DNA from: an uncultured Sphingomonas sp.
GTDB lineage: Bacteria; Pseudomonadota; Alphaproteobacteria; Sphingomonadales; Sphingomonadaceae
DNA: 64,000 nt
Assembly (NCBI RefSeq): GCF_913062585.1
Contig: NZ_CAJXWX010000020.1
Location: 1 to 64,000 of the forward strand
Reading direction: 5' to 3'
Made by a program: the position numbers and the translations under genes. This document shows, piece after piece, positions 55,336 through 63,926 of this stretch (position 1 is its first letter; every line of letters starts with the position of its first letter). Under the pieces are notes generated by a model. The model saw only the letters and a program-made list of their open reading frames with translations. It was not told where the DNA came from and ran no database searches.

Positions 55336-56630
55336 AAGTCCTGCTGATCGACGATGATGACGCGCTTCGTGCCGCCATCGCCGATACTTTCGTCATCGCA
55401 GGCGTCGAGGTGGAGGCCCATGCCGAGGCACGGAGCGCGCTTGCGGCGATCGACGTCGACTTTGCCGGAATCGTCGTCACCGATATCCGGATGCCGGGCA
55501 TGGACGGCCATGCGATGTTCGACGCGGTCCGGGCGCGTGACGCCGAACTGCCCGTTCTGTTGATGACCGGGCATGGCGACATCGCGATGGCGGTGGCCGC
55601 GATGAGCAGGGGCGCCTTCGACTTCATCGCCAAACCCTTCGCGACCGACCATCTGGTGGCCAGCGTCCGCCGCGCGCTGGACACGCGTCGGCTGGTCCTT
55701 GAAAACCGTCGGCTTCGCGCGGCGCTCCCGGCGGCCGAGGAGGATTTTCCCCTGATCGGCACCACGCCGGCCATGTCGTCCTTGCGCGACGCGGTGCGGC
55801 AACTGGCGCAAGTCGAAGTCGACGTTTTGATCGAGGGGGAAACCGGCACCGGCAAGGAACTGGTGGCGCGGATGCTCCATCGCTGGAGCAAGCGGCGCGG
55901 GCGGGAATTCGTGGCGATCGACTGCGCCGCGCTGCCCGACCAGCTTGCCGACGAAGCGCTGTTCGGCGGGCGAGCCCAGGGCGGCCGCATCGAAGACGCC
56001 AATCGCGGCACCCTGTTCCTCGACGAGATCGATAGCATGTCGAGTGCGGTGCAGGGCAAGCTGCTGCGCGTGATCGAGGAACGCGAACTGCCCCCGATCG
56101 GCAGCGGATCGCCGCGCAGCGTCGATCTGCGCATCGTCGCCGCGGCCAAGGGCGACCTGTCCCAGGCCTGTGCCGAGGGGCGGTTCCGCGAGGATCTGCT
56201 CTATCGGCTGGAGACCGTCCGCATCCGCATTCCCCCTTTGCGCGAACGCCGCGCCGACGTGCCGCTGTTGTTCAGCTACTTCCTGCAGGAGGCGGCGGAG
56301 CGTTTCGGTCGTCCGGTCCCGCCGCTGACCGCCACGGTCGAGGCCAGGTTGATGACCGATCCCTGGCGCGGCAACGTCCGGGCGCTGCGCAACTTCGCGG
56401 TTCAGACCGTTCTGGCCCTGCCCCACGCCGAGAATGACGAGGCCAGCCTGCCGCTGGCTGACCGGGTGGCCCGCTTCGAAGCCGCCGTCATTGCCGAGGC
56501 CCTGCAGAGGGCGGCGGGCGACGTCGGCATCGCGGCGGAAGCGCTGTCGATGTCGAAGCGCAGCCTCTATGACCGGCTCCAGCGTTATGGTCTGGATGCC
56601 AGCGAGCATCGTCGATCGAGCCAGCCCTGA
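55332..56630 (+). CDS. DctD-like response regulator lacking the GAFTGA loop
   Basis: NtrC-type regulator of 432 residues: receiver with VLLIDDDDALR and phosphoacceptor Asp51 (VTDIRMPGMDG), AAA+ domain with Walker A GETGTGKE (169-176), Walker B GTLFLDEID, RFREDLLYRL and GNVRALRNF, and a C-terminal Fis-type helix-turn-helix. Between helix 3 and Walker B the sequence reads ALFGGRAQGGRIEDANRGT (from about residue 209), where sigma-54 activators have LFGHExGAFTGA. The sigma-54 contact loop is thus absent, so it may act on sigma-70 promoters or as a repressor. ATGA overlap with the kinase gene. Confidence 0.9.
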   Translation: MKVLLIDDDDALRAAIADTFVIAGVEVEAHAEARSALAAIDVDFAGIVVTDIRMPGMDGHAMFDAVRARDAELPVLLMTGHGDIAMAVAAMSRGAFDFIAKPFATDHLVASVRRALDTRRLVLENRRLRAALPAAEEDFPLIGTTPAMSSLRDAVRQLAQVEVDVLIEGETGTGKELVARMLHRWSKRRGREFVAIDCAALPDQLADEALFGGRAQGGRIEDANRGTLFLDEIDSMSSAVQGKLLRVIEERELPPIGSGSPRSVDLRIVAAAKGDLSQACAEGRFREDLLYRLETVRIRIPPLRERRADVPLLFSYFLQEAAERFGRPVPPLTATVEARLMTDPWRGNVRALRNFAVQTVLALPHAENDEASLPLADRVARFEAAVIAEALQRAAGDVGIAAEALSMSKRSLYDRLQRYGLDASEHRRSSQP

Positions 56631-57068
56631 CCGTCCGCCCGGGCCGCTCGGATCTACCCATGTCGGATACCGTGCCGGTGCGCCCGGCGGACCGGCGCCT
56701 TGTCCAAAAGCAGGACGGTCGCATAGTTGCGGTAAAGGCGTGTGCTTGCAAGACGTGGGTCGAATATCGCGCGCTCGTCCGGCGGGGCATGACGCCAAAA
56801 AAGCAGGATGGTGTCGGACGGCATCACGCTTTCGCCCGCCAGCAACGCGACCTAGCCTGCACCGACGACGAGCGGCTGCAAATCGCGCTTGCGGGTCCAG
56901 GGTCAGGGGTACCGGGGCAAGCTCCCGTTCCCGGTGCCGGTTGCCATCGACAACCCAAAGGGCTGGTCCATATTATTGGGTCTTAAGGATATTACCGAAT
57001 CCGTCGCGTCGCCATCCCGGCACTTCTGGGTTTGTTCGCCATGCCCCCCCCACCACACGTCCCCCGAT
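56631..57068. other. Non-coding or decayed stretch, no gene recognised
   Basis: Open frames on both strands exist here (for example 56660-56986 plus and 56654-56845 minus), but none has recognisable domains or a convincing start with a ribosome site. Together with the broken genes that follow, this looks like DNA in decay. Nothing else was seen. Confidence 0.5.
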
Positions 57069-57480
57069 CTTCGCACGGCCTTGGTCCTGAACGCCTATAA
57101 GGCCGGGGGGCTATGCGGCGCAGCATTAGGCCGGCATCGCGCGGGATTGGATCGTCGGCACCTCGGCAGATCCGATCAACGGCGCGATCATCCCTGGCAA
57201 GGCCCTGGCGGTTTGCCGGTCGCGGCTGACGGAGCTGTGGCGGCCCGAAAGCACCGGTACCATCGGCCTGCTGGCCTGGCTCATGGGCCCGGACAGTCGG
57301 AGGTGCAGCGGTGAAGTGATTGCGATCCTGCTCGGCGAACGACACATGGTGGAGTTTTTCCGGTCGCTCCCATGCCGCGGCAAGCCCTGCGCTAAAGCCG
57401 TGGGGCTGAACCGGTATGCGGGAAAAACTCGGGCCCGACATGCGCGTTTCGACAGGGCTGCACATATCGGGCGCTCGTGA
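57069..57480 (+). pseudogene. Patatin-like phospholipase remnant
   Basis: Plus-strand translation gives TALVLNAYKAGGLCGAAL in one frame, then, after one extra base near 57127-57130, AGIARDWIVGTSADPINGAIIPGK and RSRLTELW in the next frame. This matches the start of patatin-family lipases (ALVLxGGGxxGAYxAGVL...AGIxPDWIxGTSxGAINAAIIAGN...RLxxLW). The GGGxxG oxyanion segment is deleted, the nucleophile elbow GxSxG is altered to GTSAD, and a TAG stands at 57127. The sequence after about 57260 is no longer patatin-like. Clearly a dead gene. Confidence 0.6.
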
Positions 57481-57853
57481 GTTCCAGGCACAAGGCAGTC
57501 GTGCCCGCACCTATCAAACAGGCGGCGATCGCGCCTATTGCGAGTTTGCGCGTAACCCGGGCTCCCGACGCCGGACGGGGTGGCGCGATCGTAACCACGC
57601 CTTCGTGGCATTGTTCGGTCGCCACATCACGCAACCCGGCCAACAGCGCCCACCCTGCCTCAATCTTGGCGAAGGCGCAGCCATGCGCGGGATCCTCCGC
57701 GATCCAGCGATAGGCAGCGTTCCAGTCGGTCTCAGCCCCGCTGGCGTGCGCCGCCAAGAACAGCCGCGCCGCTTCCGCCGCGATCGCCTGTCGCCTCGTT
57801 GCGCTTGTGCAGGGACCATCCAAAGCCAGAGCCCTCATACTCGCTGCCGCCAT
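57392..57853 (-). pseudogene. Truncated FecR-type anti-sigma factor
   Basis: The frame encodes a FecR N-terminal domain (AAEAARLFLAAHASGAETDWNAAYRWIAEDPAHGCAF, like DUF4880) followed by one membrane segment (KLAIGAIAACLIGAGTTALCLEL) and then only about 30 unrelated residues to the stop. The periplasmic FecR domain that contacts the TonB-dependent receptor is missing. It overlaps the 3' end of the sigma factor gene by about 120 nt, probably because the downstream start is internal or the sigma tail is altered. Loss of the C-terminal domain coincides with the edge of the decayed patatin region, suggesting a deletion/fusion. Confidence 0.65.
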
Positions 57854-58412
57854 ACGCGCTGATCGCCTGCGTGATCTTCAGTGCGGCGCGTGACAGATGC
57901 TTGTCTACCGTGGAAACGGACAAGCCCATCATTTCTGCTATCGCGTGCGTCGGCCAATCATACACCCGCCGCAGGACGAAGGCGCGGCGGCATTGCGCGG
58001 GCAGGGTCTCGAGAATGGCCTGCAGGTGCCGCAGTGCGTCGCGCGCCTCCAGTCCGGCTTCGGCGCGGTCGTCGACGCCGATCGTGTCGAGATCGGCGAT
58101 CGTCTCGAACGACACGATCTTGGCGCGTCGCACGGCGTCAACCACCAGATTGCGAGCGATCTGATACAGATAGGCGCGCCCCGATTGTACACGTTCGACG
58201 TCGCCGGTCGCATAAGCCCGGCTCATCGCCTCCGCAACGACGTCGTCGACATCGGCGCCATCGGGCAACAAGCGCCGCAATCGTGACCGCAGCGCCCCCT
58301 CATGCGGCAGGATCGCCTGTTTGTACCAATCGAGCCGGGCTCTGACCGACTCGTTATCGCTGAATATACCCACCTCGGACCCCCGAACGCAGTGCAGGCG
58401 ATCCTCTCCCAA
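57732..58412 (-). CDS. ECF sigma factor, FecI family
   Basis: Sigma-70 family factor of up to 226 residues. Region 2 is seen in DGADVDDVVAEAMSRAYATGD and GRAYLYQIARNLVVDAVRR; region 4 in HLQAILETLPAQCRRAFVLRRVYDWPTHAIAEMMGLSVSTVDKHLSRAAL. The start at 58412 is uncertain; a GTG shortly downstream (VGIFSDNES) is possible. The last ~40 residues, overlapping the fecR frame, look non-homologous. FecI factors turn on a neighbouring TonB-dependent receptor when FecR relays a signal. Here the receptor at 59943 and M19 dipeptidase are the likely targets, but FecR is truncated. Confidence 0.85.
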   Translation of the reverse strand: MGEDRLHCVRGSEVGIFSDNESVRARLDWYKQAILPHEGALRSRLRRLLPDGADVDDVVAEAMSRAYATGDVERVQSGRAYLYQIARNLVVDAVRRAKIVSFETIADLDTIGVDDRAEAGLEARDALRHLQAILETLPAQCRRAFVLRRVYDWPTHAIAEMMGLSVSTVDKHLSRAALKITQAISAYGGSEYEGSGFGWSLHKRNEATGDRGGSGAAVLGGARQRG

Positions 58413-58553
58413 GGCATGTCGTTACCCCGATACCATCAGCGTTCGGGGCGGCTGTCCAGCCATCATGAAATAAAAATGACATCCGTGATAGCAGATTGTG
58501 TCCCGACAACCGTCTTGCAGGTCAGTGAATATCACGGCTGGGGGCTGACGAGT

Positions 58554-59819
58554 ATGACATCCGTATCTGCTTTGACGCGCGGCGCGCTGCTGACCGCGCT
58601 GGCAGCGGTGCCGCTCGCGGCGCAGACGTCCCCAACCACATCTGCCATCCCGCAGGAGGCGCGGCGGGTGCATGATGCGACGATCGTGCTCGACACGCAT
58701 TTCGACACGCCCGCCAATCTCGGCCGCCCCGGCTGGAGCATCATGGATCGCCACAGCCGCGCAGAGAGTGGCGACCAGGTCGACTATCCGCGTATGGTCG
58801 AAGGCGGGATCGACGGCGGCTTCTTCGCGATCTTCACCGCGCAGGGCCTGCGCACGCCGGAGGGCGATCGCGACGCCCGTGACGCCGGTCTGGTCCGCGC
58901 GGTGCAGATCCGCGAGATGGTCGCGCGCCACCCGGACGCGTTTCGGCTGGTAACGACGGCTGCCGAAGCGCGTGCCGCGGTCGCCGCGAAGAAGCGGTTC
59001 GTCTTCATCAGCATGGAGAACGGCTATCCGTTCGAAGGCGATCTGTCGCTGGTGCGCACCTTCCAGCGGCTGGGCGTCACGATGATGAGCCCGGTCCATT
59101 TCAAGACCAACGACCTCGCCGACAGTGCGACCGACAAGCCTGAATGGAACGGCCTCAGCCCGAAGGGCAAGGCGTTCGTGGCGGAGGCGAACCGGCTCGG
59201 CATCCTGATCGATTGCAGCCACGCCTCCGACGACGTGCTGCGCCAGACGATCGCGCAGTCGCGGGCGCCGATCATCCTGTCGCATTCGGGCGTGCGCGCG
59301 ATCTTCGACCATCCGCGCAACGTCACCGACGCGGATCTTCGCGCGCTCGCCGCCAAGGGGGGCGTCGTGCAGATCAACGCCTTCGACGGCTATATGATCG
59401 CGCAGCCCAAGATCCCTGCACGCGAGGCGGCTCTGGCCGAACTGGCGGCGAAGCAGCCACCGCGCGCGACGATGACCGAGGCGGACCGCAAGGCCTATCT
59501 GTCGGCACGCAAAGCGATCGATGCCCGCTGGCCCGTACCGCGCGCGACCTTCGACGACGTGATGAAGCATCTGCTCCACGCGATCGAGGTGGCGGGTATC
59601 GACCATGTCGGGATCAGTGGCGATTTCGACGGCGGCGGCGGAGTCGAAGGGTTCGACGACATCACGGCTTTCCCCAAGATCACCGCAGCTCTGCTCGCCC
59701 GGGGTTACGGCGCGGCCGACGTCGCCAAAGTGTGGGGCGGCAACGCGCTGCGTGTGCTCGACGCGGCACAGGCGGCTGCCGATCCGGGGATGCGTCCGAC
59801 GATCCCCATAACCTCATGA
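58554..59819 (+). CDS. Membrane-type dipeptidase, M19 family
   Basis: Zinc dipeptidase of 421 residues, exported (MTSVSALTRGALLTALAAVPLAAQ). Metal and active-site motifs are VLDTHFDTP (His-x-Asp), SMENGYPFEGD (bridging Glu), LIDCSHASD (His), ILSHSGVRAIFDHPRNVTD (His) and GISGDFDGGGGVEGF (Asp). M19 enzymes hydrolyse dipeptides, including D-amino acid forms. ATG 58554 was chosen for its signal peptide with GGGGG upstream, though the frame is open to 58302. It precedes a TonB-dependent receptor by 123 nt and is divergent from the FecI gene, suggesting peptide scavenging. Confidence 0.93.
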   Translation: MTSVSALTRGALLTALAAVPLAAQTSPTTSAIPQEARRVHDATIVLDTHFDTPANLGRPGWSIMDRHSRAESGDQVDYPRMVEGGIDGGFFAIFTAQGLRTPEGDRDARDAGLVRAVQIREMVARHPDAFRLVTTAAEARAAVAAKKRFVFISMENGYPFEGDLSLVRTFQRLGVTMMSPVHFKTNDLADSATDKPEWNGLSPKGKAFVAEANRLGILIDCSHASDDVLRQTIAQSRAPIILSHSGVRAIFDHPRNVTDADLRALAAKGGVVQINAFDGYMIAQPKIPAREAALAELAAKQPPRATMTEADRKAYLSARKAIDARWPVPRATFDDVMKHLLHAIEVAGIDHVGISGDFDGGGGVEGFDDITAFPKITAALLARGYGAADVAKVWGGNALRVLDAAQAAADPGMRPTIPITS

Positions 59820-59942
59820 TGCCCGCGATGCGCGGCTGACCTTGTGAGCGGACCGGTACAGCCGGCCGCCGATATGTCCCGGGGGGGATGATCTGAATGG
59901 CAATATGTCCGTCGGTGCGCCGACCAGATCAGGAGATTGTGC

Positions 59943-62360
59943 ATGTCCCGAATCCGCGTTCCATCCCCCGTCGGCACGGCGCTGGGCCTTGTCCTTGGCG
60001 CGGCGGCGATGCTGCTGACGGGGCAGGCTGCGGCCGCGCAGGCGACCGCCGCGGAGAACGCGGACACGGGCACGCAGCGCAGCGACGAGCCTGAACAGGG
60101 CCAGGACGTGGTCGTCAGCGGCCGCCGCATCAGCCAGGCGAGCGAGGCGGTGGGCGAGGACAGGATCACCAGCACCGTCGCGGTGACGCGCGATGCCCTG
60201 TTGTCCGCGCCATCGGGCATTTCGGGCCTCAAGATGCTGGAATCGCTGCCGGGCTTCAACGTGCAGACCGATGGCGCGCTCGGCCTGTATGAATTCGGCA
60301 ACAGCGTGCAGGCGCGCGCCTTCAACCTCGACCAGATCGGCTTCGTCGTCGACGGCGTGCCGATGGGGCGCAGCGACGCCTTTGGCGGCAGCCCGGTATT
60401 CCGCTATGTCGACAACGAGAATCTCGGAGTGGTCGAGGCGTCGCCCGGTGCCGGCGGCGTGACGATGCCGACCTATTCGTCACTTGGTCCGGTCGTGTCG
60501 TACCGATCGATCGTACCGCAGAACGAGCTTGGCGCCTTCGTTTCGCAGAGCTTCGGCGATTTCGACATGAAGCGTACCTTCGTCCGGGTCAGCACCGGCA
60601 AAGTGGGACCGCTGAAAGCCTATGTCAGCCGTACCAAGCTCAACACCGATCTGTGGCGTGGGGCCGGCACCGTCGATCGCGAGCATTGGGAGGCGATGGC
60701 GCTGGTCGACATCAACGACAGCAGCTGGGCGCGGTTCAAGTTCGTGTCGAACGATTTCTTCGACTATGACTCGCCGACGCTGTCGCGGACCGAATATTAC
60801 AGCAAGACGCCCGATCTGGCCGGGCATGTCGGCCGCTATCGTGGCTATTATGGCGATCCCTTGCCGACCTATGCGCCGACGGTGGCGGGGGTGCCTTACT
60901 CCAACTCCAACTATACCTATTATTATGGACAGGCGATCAACGTCCGCAAGGACAGGCTGTACGCCGGCACCTTCCACTTCGGCATCGCCGATGGCGTCGA
61001 CGCCGAAACGACGATCTATTACGAGGATAAGGACGGCTGGGGCAGCTCGCCCGACAGCTACGCCAACACGCTGACCTATTATAACCGCCAGCGGCTGGTG
61101 TCCGGCCTCGCGCTGACGGCGCCGCGGGGGACGCAGTTCGGCGTGTCGAGCCTGGGCGGCTATCGTCAGGGCATCCTGCAAAGCCTGCATGCGAAGATCG
61201 GGATACATGCGATCGACATGGGCATCTGGGCGGAGGACGACCGCTATCGCCGCTACCAGCGGCGTCAGAACACGCTCGACGGTTCGCCCGCCAGCGCCCC
61301 CAATTACAATGAACTGGTCTATGGCCGCCGCGATTACCGGTCGAAGCGCGCAACGACGCAGCTCTTTATTCGCGACCGTATCGAGCTGACGCCTGCCTTC
61401 AGCATCGACATGGGCATCAAGGCGCTCGACCTCGACTATCAGCAGCGCGGCTATCGCGACTATGCGGATTATGCGCGGACGGTCGCCAGCGTGAACGTCG
61501 CCGGCTGGGGCCCGAAATATAATCGCGCGCACTACCGCGATTTCTTCCTGCCGACCGTCGGCATATTGTATCGCTTCGCCGATCCGCGCACGCAGCTCTT
61601 CGCTTCCTATGCCGAAAATATGGCGCTGCCCAAGGGCATGGACGACATCTTCTCGGTCGCCTACGCCAATTCCCCGGCGGTGGTCGGTGCACCCGCGCCG
61701 GAGCGGTCGAAGAATATCGAAGTTGGCCTGCGCACGACGCGGCCGGAATTCTTCGCCTCGCTGACCGGCTATTACACCAAGTTCGACAATCGGATTCAGT
61801 CGATCGCCTCGATCCTGCCAGGCACGACCAACGTCACCGAAACCTTTTACCAGAATGTCGGCGCGGTGAAGGCTTACGGCGCGGAACTGCTCGCCAATTA
61901 CAAGCCAGCGTTCCTGCACGGCGCTGCGTATGTCAACGCGAACGTCACCTACAACCATGCGCAGTTTCAGGATAACATCGCCGCGGCGGCGCGTACCTAT
62001 CTGATCGCGGGTAAATATCTGCCCGATAGCGCGAAATGGATCGTGTCGGGTGGCCTGACCGTCGAACCGGCACCGTGGTTCGTCGCCAATATCACCGGGA
62101 AATACACCAGCCGCCGCCAATCGACGTTCGAGAATACGCCCGGATCGTCGCTGCCCGGCTTTACGGTCTTTTCCGCCTATGCCGATATCGGCGACGGCTT
62201 TTCGATCGGGCCGGTGCGCAATGCGCGCATTCGCGTCAACGTCGACAATCTGTTCGATAAGGACGTGCTGTCATACATCTCGTCCGCGCTCACCGGCGAC
62301 GGCCTGTTCCGGCCGCTCAGCCCGCGTACCGTTCAGCTGACGCTGTCCGTCGACATCTGA
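59943..62360 (+). CDS. TonB-dependent receptor, possibly for peptides or a siderophore
   Basis: Outer-membrane receptor of 805 residues. ATG 59943 has AGGAG 7 nt upstream; signal peptide GTALGLVLGAAAMLLTGQAAAAQA. TonB-box-like QDVVVSGRRIS, plug motifs LKMLESLPGFNVQTDG, QARAFNLDQIGFVVDGVPM and VEASPGAGGVTMPTYSSLG, and barrel end RTVQLTLSVDI. No N-terminal signalling (STN) domain is visible between the signal peptide and the TonB box, so it cannot itself pass a signal to FecR in the classical way. Follows the M19 dipeptidase on the same strand. Confidence 0.9.
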   Translation: MSRIRVPSPVGTALGLVLGAAAMLLTGQAAAAQATAAENADTGTQRSDEPEQGQDVVVSGRRISQASEAVGEDRITSTVAVTRDALLSAPSGISGLKMLESLPGFNVQTDGALGLYEFGNSVQARAFNLDQIGFVVDGVPMGRSDAFGGSPVFRYVDNENLGVVEASPGAGGVTMPTYSSLGPVVSYRSIVPQNELGAFVSQSFGDFDMKRTFVRVSTGKVGPLKAYVSRTKLNTDLWRGAGTVDREHWEAMALVDINDSSWARFKFVSNDFFDYDSPTLSRTEYYSKTPDLAGHVGRYRGYYGDPLPTYAPTVAGVPYSNSNYTYYYGQAINVRKDRLYAGTFHFGIADGVDAETTIYYEDKDGWGSSPDSYANTLTYYNRQRLVSGLALTAPRGTQFGVSSLGGYRQGILQSLHAKIGIHAIDMGIWAEDDRYRRYQRRQNTLDGSPASAPNYNELVYGRRDYRSKRATTQLFIRDRIELTPAFSIDMGIKALDLDYQQRGYRDYADYARTVASVNVAGWGPKYNRAHYRDFFLPTVGILYRFADPRTQLFASYAENMALPKGMDDIFSVAYANSPAVVGAPAPERSKNIEVGLRTTRPEFFASLTGYYTKFDNRIQSIASILPGTTNVTETFYQNVGAVKAYGAELLANYKPAFLHGAAYVNANVTYNHAQFQDNIAAAARTYLIAGKYLPDSAKWIVSGGLTVEPAPWFVANITGKYTSRRQSTFENTPGSSLPGFTVFSAYADIGDGFSIGPVRNARIRVNVDNLFDKDVLSYISSALTGDGLFRPLSPRTVQLTLSVDI

Positions 62361-62366
62361 AATATG

Positions 62367-62393
62367 GGCCGCGGCGTATCATGCGCCGCGGCC
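62367..62393 (+). terminator. Strong hairpin after the receptor
   Basis: GGCCGCGGCG (62367-62376) pairs perfectly with CGCCGCGGCC (62384-62393) around a 7-nt loop, starting 7 nt after the receptor stop. There is no T-run, but the 10-bp GC stem is strong. The rest of the interval to 62616 shows no gene. Confidence 0.6.
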
Positions 62394-62616
62394 GTCCGAT
62401 GACGATCCACACATGGCGACGCTGCTGGCGGAATGCGAACCGATTGACCGACGGGCCGCCGAGATTATGGCGTGATCGGACAAGCGGGTCGCATCAATTC
62501 GCAGAAAACATGTTGACGGAGCCCAGGTCGCGGTGGCAATCGGCACGCGCATCGCAAAACGCGGTGCCAAACAACGACACAGCCTCACGCGCAAAGCCGC
62601 AGGCGTGCTTGTGTTT

Positions 62617-62690
62617 GCGGGTGTAGCTCAATGGTAGAGCAGCAGCTTCCCAAGCTGAATACGAGGGTTCGATTCCCTTCACCCGCTCCA
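62617..62690 (+). tRNA. tRNA-Gly (CCC)
   Basis: 74 nt including the encoded CCA. Acceptor GCGGGTG pairs with CACCCGC; D stem GCTC/GAGC; anticodon loop TTCCCAA with CCC at 62649-62651; T arm AGGGTTCGATTCCCT. One mismatch (G-A) at the top of the anticodon stem is seen, as in related Gly tRNAs with a weak closing pair. Minus-strand frames over it (peptide VKGIEPSYSAWEAAALPLSYTR) are the usual antisense-tRNA artefact. The 62691-62937 stretch after it has no convincing gene. Confidence 0.95.
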
Positions 62691-62937
62691 TCACAAGCGT
62701 ATATTCCTGCATCACGAGCCGTCCGGTCGCTATTCCGATGATGGCGGCGAGCCAGCTCTGCACCGTGATTTTGACGCCGCGCCCGGCTTTGGCCTGGATG
62801 AGGATGATACGGTCTTTCAGCAGCCTGTGCAGGTTCTCCACTTCGCGGCGATAATCCGCTTCGACGGCGTTCAATTCCAACCGGGCGGTATCGCATCCGC
62901 TCTATTCCGCTCTTTCGCATAGAAGCGCTCCCACGCA

Positions 62938-63912
62938 TCAACCGATTGGGTGGGTGTGCTCGTCGATCAGCGTCTTTGCCTCGGCCGATCCAGCCGCAGT
63001 GGTCATCTTGCCCGACTGGATGTCGTCGGCGATGGCGAGCAGGCGGGCGCTGATCACCGTGCCGGTTTCGGCCTCTTCCGGGATGGCGATCCCGCCCTTG
63101 GTATCGGCGACGCGCGTCCAGGCGGCGCGCACCGTCGCCCAATAGTCCCTGGTCCTGGCCCAATATTCGTCGGCGGCCTTCACGTCATAGCCGTCGAACC
63201 GCTCATAGGTGTTGAGGACCGATTCCTGGACGATGGGCACGAGCTTGCCGTCCTTCAGGCCCATCTTGGTGTTGTCCTGCCAGTGGATCCAGCCGGTCGG
63301 GGTCGGCTGATGGCGGTTGATGGAGTAATAGCGGTCATAGACCGGATGGCGGACGGCATCACGCCGGGCCAGCGGGCGCCAGGTCCAGTTGGAGCGCCAG
63401 CGGCGGACACCGGCCTGTGTTTCGAACTGGCCCCAGCCCGCATAGCGTGGGCTGTCATCGACCTGATAGACGGTCTGCGACCAGCGTCCGGCGCGCATCC
63501 GCTCGGGCACCACCTCCCACACCCATTTGCCCTGGCCCGCATAGACGAGCACGCGTGACGGCTGATAATCCCAGTCCTGGCGCCAATGCTTGATGACATG
63601 GGTCTTGCCATCATGCTCGACGACCAGCAGGTGCTGGAGCGCGATATGGTCGGGCGTGTCCTCGATCACGCGCACCACCTCGTTCCCGCCGGAAATCTTG
63701 CGCTCCAGCGGCGTGTAGCCCGCGGTCCAGGGCGTCGTTTCCTGCATGTCGAAACGCACCCTGTAATTGCCCGCCATGGCCAGGATTTCTGCGCGGTCGG
63801 CGGCCTTGGCGGCCAGGGCTTCGATCGCGTTCTGCTTTACCGGACCATCGGCCAGGGCAGGGGCGGGCAGCAGCGCCAGCGCCGCGACGATCAGCATCGA
63901 GGGGTTCTTCAT
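62938..63912 (-). CDS. DUF6607 family exported protein
   Basis: Protein of 324 residues with signal peptide MKNPSMLIVAALALLPAPALA and the DUF6607 sequence pattern: EILAMAGNYRVRFDMQET, HLLVVEHDGKTHVIKHWRQDWDYQP, WQTVYQVDDSPRYAGW-like SQTVYQVDDSPRYAGWGQF, and NRHQPTPTGWIHWQDNTKM. No catalytic motif is recognised. It begins 14 nt after the stop of a TonB-dependent receptor on the same strand, so the two form an operon. A role in handling the receptor's ligand in the periplasm is plausible but unproven. Confidence 0.8.
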   Translation of the reverse strand: MKNPSMLIVAALALLPAPALADGPVKQNAIEALAAKAADRAEILAMAGNYRVRFDMQETTPWTAGYTPLERKISGGNEVVRVIEDTPDHIALQHLLVVEHDGKTHVIKHWRQDWDYQPSRVLVYAGQGKWVWEVVPERMRAGRWSQTVYQVDDSPRYAGWGQFETQAGVRRWRSNWTWRPLARRDAVRHPVYDRYYSINRHQPTPTGWIHWQDNTKMGLKDGKLVPIVQESVLNTYERFDGYDVKAADEYWARTRDYWATVRAAWTRVADTKGGIAIPEEAETGTVISARLLAIADDIQSGKMTTAAGSAEAKTLIDEHTHPIG

Positions 63913-63926
63913 GGCGATTGTCCTTG

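Noticed and set aside
56654..56845. Minus-strand frame with LLFWRHAPPDERAIFDP
   Set aside because: No family recognised and located in a decayed stretch; not enough to call a gene.
62494..62880. Minus-strand 128-codon frame over and beyond tRNA-Gly
   Set aside because: Part of it is the antisense of the tRNA gene, a well-known false protein. The upstream portion (EVENLHRLLKDRIILIQAKAG) has some protein-like character but no recognised family and runs straight into the tRNA.
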